DNA of 10,362 nt, from assembly GCA_023386155.1 (NCBI GenBank), contig JAEWKH010000116.1, positions 1 to 10,362 of the forward strand, read 5' to 3'. The notes beneath the pieces were generated by a model. The model did not search any database. It saw nothing but the letters and a program-made list of their open reading frames with translations, and was not told where the DNA came from. A program made the position numbers and the translations under genes. The DNA is from Pseudomonadota bacterium (GTDB lineage: Bacteria; Pseudomonadota; Alphaproteobacteria; Rhizobiales; Beijerinckiaceae). Shown here piece after piece: positions 6,398 through 10,362 of this stretch (its first letter is position 1; each line of letters starts with the position of its first letter).

Positions 6398-6422
6398 TGA
6401 ACCGACTAGCTTCCGAAACGTT
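6398..6422 (+). promoter_or_regulatory. Candidate EcfG-type general-stress promoter for the HAD/APH pair
   Basis: TGAAC (6398-6402), a 16-base spacer, then CGTT (6419-6422). The alphaproteobacterial EcfG consensus is GGAAC-N16/17-CGTT, so there is one mismatch in the -35 element. It ends 47 bases before the HAD start, a suitable distance. A single near-match in a GC-rich genome is weak evidence. Confidence 0.35.
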
Positions 6423-6469
6423 GATCCGCCGAGTTCCGATCCCGCCACCCGCCGAGACCGAAAGCCATC

Positions 6470-7390
6470 ATGAGTTCGCTCAAACCATTCGATCACGCCT
6501 TGCGTGACTTCGTCGAGGCCTCGCGCTTCGCCCGCGAGGGAGCGATCGTCACCGACCTGGACGGCACCGCCGTGCATGAGTTCGAAGGAAGGATCGTCAT
6601 TCCCGACGAGGTGACGCACAGCCTCAAGCGCCTGCGCGATCACGGTCGGCCCGTGATCCTGAACTCCCTGCGTTTTCCGCTGAACGTCATACGCACGTTC
6701 GGCCGCGAGTGGTACGCGATCTCTAACGCCCCGCTGCCCCTGGTGTCCCTCAACGGGGGGATCACCGGCCACCTCGTCGAGACGCGGGAGGGCGAGATCA
6801 CGTTCGAGGAGATCCAGGCCTTTCCGTTGACGGCCGCCGAGATCGACGAGGTGCTAGTTGGGGTGCAGGGGCTCGTGGACGGCGGCATCGACGACCTGGT
6901 CCTGTTCCACTATCCCCGTGACTGGACGAAGGGAGAGCTCATCTGGACGCCCACCGCGGACAAGGTCCCGGAGGTGCAGGCTAAGTACCTTAGCGCCAGT
7001 CATGTATTCTCGTCCCCAGTCGATGCGCTGAGGAATGAACTCCACGCGCAGGACATCTGCATGATCTTCCTCCTGATCAACGCGGAGGAGGACCGCCTCA
7101 TGGCTTATCAGCACGCCAAGCGCTCCAGCTTCGTCACGCATCTGGGCATCGACAAGCTCTCGGGCTTGGAGGCACTGGCAGGGCAGCTTGGATTGGACCT
7201 CGCGCATGCCGTGGGCGCCGGCGATACGCCGATGGACAGCTTCCTCAAGGGCGTTGGCCTTGCCGTCCACGTCGGCGATCTCGAGCTCGAGTACAAGGGG
7301 CTCGCCGGAACCGTGAAGGTTAGGAACTCCCTGGAGCTCGGCGGCTTGCTCACTCGACTCGGCCATCTGCTGCACGGAGACGATTCTTGA
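6470..7390 (+). CDS. HAD-superfamily (IIB-type) phosphatase, substrate unknown
   Basis: This 306-aa cytoplasmic protein has the four HAD motifs: DLDGT (29-33, nucleophile Asp29, acid/base Asp31), Ser66 in ILNSLR as motif II, Lys229 in GIDKLSG as motif III, and GAGDTPMD (249-256) as motif IV. The large insert between motifs II and III (about 85-220) and the GD-x-x-MD form point to the IIB cap class, which includes Cof-type sugar phosphatases, sucrose-phosphate phosphatase and mannosyl-3-phosphoglycerate phosphatase. The ATG at 6470 has only a weak ribosome site. Its stop overlaps the TTG start of the kinase gene by 4 bases, so the two proteins are probably made in step and act on related substrates. 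A candidate stress promoter lies upstream. Catalytic class is secure; the substrate cannot be read from the sequence. Confidence 0.88.
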   Translation: MSSLKPFDHALRDFVEASRFAREGAIVTDLDGTAVHEFEGRIVIPDEVTHSLKRLRDHGRPVILNSLRFPLNVIRTFGREWYAISNAPLPLVSLNGGITGHLVETREGEITFEEIQAFPLTAAEIDEVLVGVQGLVDGGIDDLVLFHYPRDWTKGELIWTPTADKVPEVQAKYLSASHVFSSPVDALRNELHAQDICMIFLLINAEEDRLMAYQHAKRSSFVTHLGIDKLSGLEALAGQLGLDLAHAVGAGDTPMDSFLKGVGLAVHVGDLELEYKGLAGTVKVRNSLELGGLLTRLGHLLHGDDS

Positions 7391-8334
7391 ACGACATCAT
7401 ACCGGAGCCGCCCAGCGTCAGCGAGCGCCAGGCCCGGGCCATGGCGCGGTCGATCATCACCCACCACTTCGGAGCCAAGCCCAAGCGGGTCAGACCACTG
7501 GGCGGAGGCATCACCAACTTCGTGTACGAAGCCAATCACGCCGAGGGCGACTTCATCGTCCGAATGAGCCCGCAACCGGCCAAGGTGAAGGAATACCTCA
7601 AGGAGCAGTGGGCAATGGCCCAGGCTCATGAGGTCGGGGTCCCCGTGCCTCAGGTGCTGGAGGTCGGCGCCGACGTGGTGCCGATCCCTTACATGGTCTC
7701 GCGCAAAGTCGCCGGTAGCGAAGCAACCCACCATCCGGAGCGAATGGCGGTGCTGCGCGAAATGGGGCGCCTGACCGCCCTGATTCACACCATCCCGACC
7801 AGCGGCTTCGGCCACACCTTCGACTGGTCGAGCAACCAGCTCTCGCGCAAGGAAACCTGGGGCGAGTACCTCAAGCGCGAACTCAACATCGAGCAGCGGC
7901 TGAAGGTGCTCGAGACCAACAAGATGCTGTCCAAGCCTCAGCTCAAGGCCCTGCACGCCACGTTGAAGGAGATCGAGGAGCTGGAGGCCGACACTGTGCT
8001 CAATCACGGTGACATGCGCCTCAAGAACGTAATGGTGGATCAAAGGGGTGAAATCACAGCGGTGATCGACTGGGAGTTCTGCTCCTCCAACGTAGCACCG
8101 TACTGGGATCTGGCGCTGGCGCTGCACGATCTCTCCGTCGATGCCAAGCAGGCGTTCCTCGGCGGCTACGGGATCGGTGAGAAGGAAGTCCGTGACATGG
8201 CACCGGTCCTGAAGGCGCTCAACATCATCAACTATGCGCCCTTCGTGGAGCGGGCTTCCGACGAGAAGGACGAGCGTCGGCTCGAGCGGTACCGCACCCG
8301 CTTCAGCGGCGCCTTGGACCTCTACTCGCTCTGA
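7387..8334 (+). CDS. APH/choline-kinase-fold small-molecule kinase, coupled to the HAD gene
   Basis: This 315-aa cytoplasmic protein is of the aminoglycoside phosphotransferase fold family (COG3173 type). The start is the TTG at 7387, inside the TTGA overlap with the HAD stop and 7 bases after GGAG (7376-7379); the next ATG (7441) would remove N-terminal residues and lose the coupling. Features in order: glycine loop GGGITNF (39-45), a VRM strand at about 58-60, a hinge region near 100-110, the catalytic loop HGDMRLKN (207-214; Asp209 catalytic, Asn214 metal) and the metal-binding IDWE (227-230, Asp228). All residues needed for ATP phosphotransfer appear present. Many family members phosphorylate sugars, choline or amino alcohols rather than antibiotics, so a resistance role should not be assumed. 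Pairing with a phosphatase suggests a metabolite phosphorylation cycle, which is inference. Confidence 0.88.
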   Translation: MNDIIPEPPSVSERQARAMARSIITHHFGAKPKRVRPLGGGITNFVYEANHAEGDFIVRMSPQPAKVKEYLKEQWAMAQAHEVGVPVPQVLEVGADVVPIPYMVSRKVAGSEATHHPERMAVLREMGRLTALIHTIPTSGFGHTFDWSSNQLSRKETWGEYLKRELNIEQRLKVLETNKMLSKPQLKALHATLKEIEELEADTVLNHGDMRLKNVMVDQRGEITAVIDWEFCSSNVAPYWDLALALHDLSVDAKQAFLGGYGIGEKEVRDMAPVLKALNIINYAPFVERASDEKDERRLERYRTRFSGALDLYSL

Positions 8335-8384
8335 AACGCGCAGCGGGATTGAGGAAACCAAGCTCTTCGGCCCGAGGGTCGAAT

Positions 8385-8416
8385 GCCAGCGGACGGGCCG
8401 AGGGCCGTCCGCTGGC
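8385..8416 (+). terminator. 12-bp perfect hairpin, possible end of the HAD/APH transcript
   Basis: GCCAGCGGACGG (8385-8396) and CCGTCCGCTGGC (8405-8416) pair perfectly around an 8-base loop, 50 bases after the kinase stop. The stem is very stable, but no T-run follows on either strand. It may act with Rho, or protect the mRNA 3' end, rather than as a classic intrinsic terminator. Confidence 0.45.
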
Positions 8417-8804
8417 GTCAGGGCTGACAGCTGACGGGCCCGGATCTCGACCGTTGTATTCCGAGAGAGGTTCACCCCGGGCGCCGACGCTCCTCCTCCC
8501 GCCATGCAAAGTAGCCTAGCCGATTACGTTTGAGTTAAGTCCTGTTGGTTCAGGGTACATTCCAGCGGCTGTACTCTTCCGGTGCAGAAAGTGGGTGACG
8601 GAGACGGTGAAGGTCTGCAAGGGGTCAAAACCGGCCCATCAGTATGTCCGTGAGAAGGGCAGCTCGTCCCCACATTGCGGACTTTCATCGGCCTTTGACC
8701 ATGTGAGGCGAGGCTACCGGGGATTTCGCGATTTTCGTCCGCTGTTACCTGTGGCGTTACCCAGAGGGAATATGGCCCGCACAACTGCCGCCATGAGAAG
8801 ATGA

Positions 8805-8830
8805 TAAAACCCTTGCCGGTATAAGGGTTT
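8805..8830 (-). terminator. Intrinsic terminator of tRNA-Lys
   Basis: On the minus strand, AAACCCTT and AAGGGTTT (plus positions 8823-8830 and 8807-8814) form an 8-bp stem with an 8-base loop. The T-tract TTTTA (8809-8805) closes the stem. It begins 5 bases after the tRNA CCA end, the expected place. Confidence 0.65.
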
Positions 8831-8834
8831 AAGG

Positions 8835-8910
8835 TGGTGAGCGCGCTGGGACTCGAACCCAGGACCCTCTGATTAAAAGTCAGATGCTCTACCGGCTGAG
8901 CTACGCGCTC
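8835..8910 (-). tRNA. tRNA-Lys(TTT)
   Basis: The 76-base minus-strand gene folds as a full cloverleaf. Acceptor arms are GAGCGCG and CGCGCTC, the D-arm stem is GCTC/GAGC, the anticodon stem is TCTGA/TCAGA around loop CTTTTAA, and the T-arm stem is CTGGG/CCCAG around TTCGAGT. The anticodon TTT (plus positions 8875-8877) reads lysine codons. Discriminator A and the CCA end are encoded (8838-8835). A sigma70-like promoter sits just upstream and a terminator just downstream, so it is its own transcription unit after tgt. Confidence 0.97.
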
Positions 8911-8920
8911 CCAGAGGTGA

Positions 8921-8943
8921 GCCCGAGATAGGGGGTCTCGGGC
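8921..8943 (-). repeat. 8-bp dyad overlapping the tRNA promoter
   Basis: GCCCGAGA (8921-8928) and TCTCGGGC (8936-8943) pair perfectly around a 7-base loop. The dyad covers the -10 element and most of the spacer of the tRNA-Lys promoter. It may be an operator, a structure at the end of tgt readthrough RNA, or chance. Confidence 0.4.
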
Positions 8944-8953
8944 CTCGGGTCAA
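8925..8953 (-). promoter_or_regulatory. Sigma70-type promoter of tRNA-Lys
   Basis: On the minus strand TTGACC (8953-8948), a 17-base spacer, and TATCTC (8930-8925) form a good -35/-10 pair. Transcription would start near 8918, leaving a leader of about 8 bases before the tRNA. The bases after the -10 are GC-rich (GGGCTC), as in growth-controlled stable-RNA promoters. Confidence 0.65.
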
Positions 8954-8956
8954 TCG

Positions 8957-8977
8957 AAAAGCCCCGCCTGGACGGGC
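8957..8977 (-). terminator. Intrinsic terminator downstream of tgt
   Basis: On the minus strand GCCCG and CGGGGC (within 8977-8961) form a GC-rich stem with one bulged G and a 6-base loop, followed by TTTT (8960-8957). It lies about 80 bases after the tgt stop and directly upstream of the tRNA promoter. Confidence 0.6.
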
Positions 8978-9055
8978 AAATCCTCAGCTTCGGAGCCGTA
9001 AAGGACCTGTCATTCCCAGGTTTTCCGGACGAAGCGCCCTTCCGGATTGGCCCCC

Positions 9056-10237
9056 TCACCCCTCGGCCGCCATGGCGATGTTGTCGGCGTGCTGGCCGAT
9101 TTCCGCCTTGCTGTCCCGCTCGCCCTTGGCCCAGCCCTCCTTGACCTCGCCGATATAGTCGTCGAGCCGCCCCTCGGCGATCGCCTTGCGCAGTCCGGCC
9201 ATGAGCTCCTGGTAATAGGCCAGGTTGTTCCAGGTCAGGAGCATCATGCCCAGAATCTCGTTCGAGCGGACGAGGTGATGGAGATAGGCGCGGGAATAGG
9301 TGTTGGAGGCCGCGCACTTCGATTCCGGATCGAGGGGGCTCACATCCTCGGCGAAGCGGGCATTGCGCAGGTTCATGCGGCCATGGCGGGTGAAGACCTG
9401 GCCGTGGCGCCCGGCCCGGGTGGGCATGACGCAGTCGAACATGTCGACGCCCCGGCGCACGGCCTCGACGATATCGTCCGGCGTGCCCACGCCCATGAGA
9501 TAGCGGGGCTTCTCCTTGGGCATGTGCGGCTCGACCGTCTCGATCATGCGCAGCATCACATCCTGGGGCTCGCCCACGGCCAGGCCGCCGATGGCGTAGC
9601 CCTTGAGGTCCAGCGCCGCGAGCTCCTTGGCGCTCTCGATGCGCAGGCGCTCCACCGCGCCGCCCTGGACGATGCCGAACATGGCCTTGCCTGGCTGCTC
9701 GCCGAAGGCCAGCCGGCAGCGCTCGGCCCAGCGGAGGGACAGGCGCATGGCCTTCTCGGCCACCTCGTCGGAACATGGCAGCTTCACGCATTCGTCGAGC
9801 TGCATCTGGATATCCGAGCCGAGCAGCCCCTGGATCTCGATGGAGCGCTCCGGCGTCAGCACATGGGTCGAGCCGTCGATATGGGACTGGAAGGTGACCC
9901 CGGTCTCGTCGATCTTGCGCAGGGCCGAGAGCGACATGACCTGGAACCCGCCGGAATCCGTGAGGATCGGATAGGGCCAGTTCATGAACTGGTGCAGCCC
10001 GCCGAGCTTGGCAACCCGCTCCGCGCCGGGGCGGAGCATGAGGTGATAGGTGTTGCCGAGCACCACGTCGGCGCCGAGCGCCTTGACCTGGTCGGGATAC
10101 ATCGCCTTCACCGTGGCGGCCGTGCCGACGGGCATGAAGGCCGGCGTGCGGATGACGCCGCGCGGCATCCGGATCTCGCCGGTGCGCGCCGCGCCGTCGG
10201 TCTTGTTCACGGTGAAGGTGAAGGTCTCGGTGGTCAT
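9056..10237 (-). CDS. tgt: Queuine tRNA-ribosyltransferase (tRNA-guanine transglycosylase)
   Basis: This 393-aa cytoplasmic enzyme exchanges guanine 34 of GUN-anticodon tRNAs for preQ1 in queuosine synthesis. The ATG at 10237 is chosen over a TTG directly before it; AAAGGA lies about 6 bases upstream. The TIM-barrel motifs are intact: TDSGG (Asp94), QLDEC (Asp148), IVQGG (Gln191), GGLAVGE (Glu223) and DCVMPTR with nucleophile Asp268. These correspond to Zymomonas Asp102, Asp156, Gln203, Glu235 and Asp280 with a constant offset of 12 after position 191. The structural zinc site is not intact: Cys318, Cys320, Cys323 and His349 align with Ser306, Cys308, Ser311 and Asn337. The fold must be held without the usual zinc, or with other ligands. 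The gene follows queA with an 81-bp gap and is followed by a terminator. Confidence 0.97.
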   Translation of the reverse strand: MTTETFTFTVNKTDGAARTGEIRMPRGVIRTPAFMPVGTAATVKAMYPDQVKALGADVVLGNTYHLMLRPGAERVAKLGGLHQFMNWPYPILTDSGGFQVMSLSALRKIDETGVTFQSHIDGSTHVLTPERSIEIQGLLGSDIQMQLDECVKLPCSDEVAEKAMRLSLRWAERCRLAFGEQPGKAMFGIVQGGAVERLRIESAKELAALDLKGYAIGGLAVGEPQDVMLRMIETVEPHMPKEKPRYLMGVGTPDDIVEAVRRGVDMFDCVMPTRAGRHGQVFTRHGRMNLRNARFAEDVSPLDPESKCAASNTYSRAYLHHLVRSNEILGMMLLTWNNLAYYQELMAGLRKAIAEGRLDDYIGEVKEGWAKGERDSKAEIGQHADNIAMAAEG

Positions 10238-10318
10238 CAAAAATCCTTTAGCCTCGTTCAGGCCGGAGGCGCCGCCCTGGCCTTCCTTCCCAAGGAAAAG
10301 GAAATAACGTGGAGCCCG

Positions 10319-10362
10319 CTATTTCCGATCCGCCCGAAACAGTAAACTCGCATCGCCATACG
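10319..10362 (-). CDS. queA: C-terminal end of QueA, S-adenosylmethionine:tRNA ribosyltransferase-isomerase (partial)
   Basis: Only the last 13 complete codons are in the window, reading YGDASLLFRADRK and a TAG stop at 10321-10319. QueA proteins characteristically end in a (F/Y)-(F/Y)-SYGDA-x-L-(I/L) strand, and queA commonly precedes tgt, so the call rests on both the motif and its position 81 bp upstream of tgt on the same strand. QueA adds the epoxycyclopentane group to preQ1 in tRNA, the step after Tgt. The other two minus frames here give nothing recognisable. The rest of the gene lies beyond the window. Confidence 0.75.
   Translation of the reverse strand, partial: YGDASLLFRADRK

Larger units (their letters stand above)
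8335..8834. other. 500-bp stretch without a convincing gene
   Basis: Between the kinase stop and the tRNA 3' end I see no gene. It contains a strong hairpin at 8385-8416, a smaller GTCAG/CTGAC hairpin at 8417-8428 and the tRNA terminator at 8807-8830. From about 8515 to 8830 the composition is less GC-rich than the genes around it. Two overlapping open frames (8595-8804 plus, 8524-8784 minus) lack ribosome sites and recognisable content. The sequence may be a worn non-coding repeat. Confidence 0.5.

Noticed and set aside
6310..6507. 65-aa plus-strand open frame before the HAD gene
   Set aside because: It overlaps the HAD start in another frame and lacks a ribosome site and any recognised motif.
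7387..8334. Antibiotic resistance gene (aminoglycoside kinase)
   Set aside because: The fold family is broad, and the coupling to a phosphatase in a chromosomal setting favours a metabolic role.
7108..8505. 465-aa minus-strand open frame opposite the HAD and kinase genes
   Set aside because: Both plus-strand genes have full catalytic motifs; the antisense frame is a product of high GC content.
8595..8804. 69-aa plus-strand open frame starting with GTG
   Set aside because: No ribosome site, no family, unusual composition, and it ends against the tRNA terminator.
8835..8910. tRNA-Lys as an integration site for a mobile island on its 3' side
   Set aside because: I found no integrase gene and no repeat of the tRNA 3' end in the window.
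9047..10345. 432-aa plus-strand open frame opposite tgt
   Set aside because: It is the reverse of a highly conserved gene, has His/Gly/Ala-rich filler composition, and no ribosome site or family match.
1..10362. CRISPR array, defence system or prophage
   Set aside because: No regularly spaced repeats, no nuclease or helicase genes, and no phage structural genes are present.

Overview
The window looks like chromosomal DNA from a high-GC alphaproteobacterium of the order Hyphomicrobiales (Rhizobiales), possibly Methylobacteriaceae (Methylobacterium or Microvirga type). This is inferred from uniformly GC-rich third codon positions, a queA-tgt arrangement, an intergenic repeat of a type I associate with this order, and small GQLVR proteins of a kind I recall from these genera. 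No species call is possible from sequence alone.

Layout, left to right. Bases 1-1267 (+) hold a possible gene tail, a small GQLVR protein (98-307) and an exported, TupA-like oxyanion-binding protein (464-1267) with no transporter partner nearby. A long inverted repeat (1354-1449) separates it from a convergent minus-strand operon: a P-type (P2) cation ATPase (5106 to 2335) followed 22 bp later by a tandem universal stress protein (2312 to 1446). Upstream of the ATPase lies the decayed, frameshifted C-terminal end of a zinc-dependent alcohol dehydrogenase (about 5350 to 5156). Next come two small minus-strand genes (5568 to 5362, a paralogue of the first GQLVR protein, and 5892 to 5629). A possible small plus-strand gene (6080-6250) is divergent from these across a 187-bp region carrying a perfect CTCCGTA-N4-TACGGAG dyad.

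Bases 6470-8334 (+) carry a translationally coupled pair: a HAD-IIB phosphatase and an APH-fold kinase that starts with TTG inside the phosphatase stop region (TTGA overlap). A possible general-stress (EcfG-type) promoter precedes the pair. Bases 8335-8834 have no convincing gene, only hairpins.

The right end (minus) is housekeeping: the last codons of queA, then tgt, a terminator, a sigma70-type promoter, tRNA-Lys(TTT) and its terminator. QueA and Tgt both act in queuosine modification of tRNA. The Tgt here has lost three of the four residues that bind structural zinc in the Zymomonas enzyme.

The left two thirds read as an accessory stress or ion-homeostasis region (Usp, cation ATPase, oxyanion-binding protein, small unknowns, a gene relic). 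The right end reads as core genome. The best candidates for new biology are the coupled HAD/APH pair, the zinc-less Tgt and the ATPase-Usp unit with its altered ion site.
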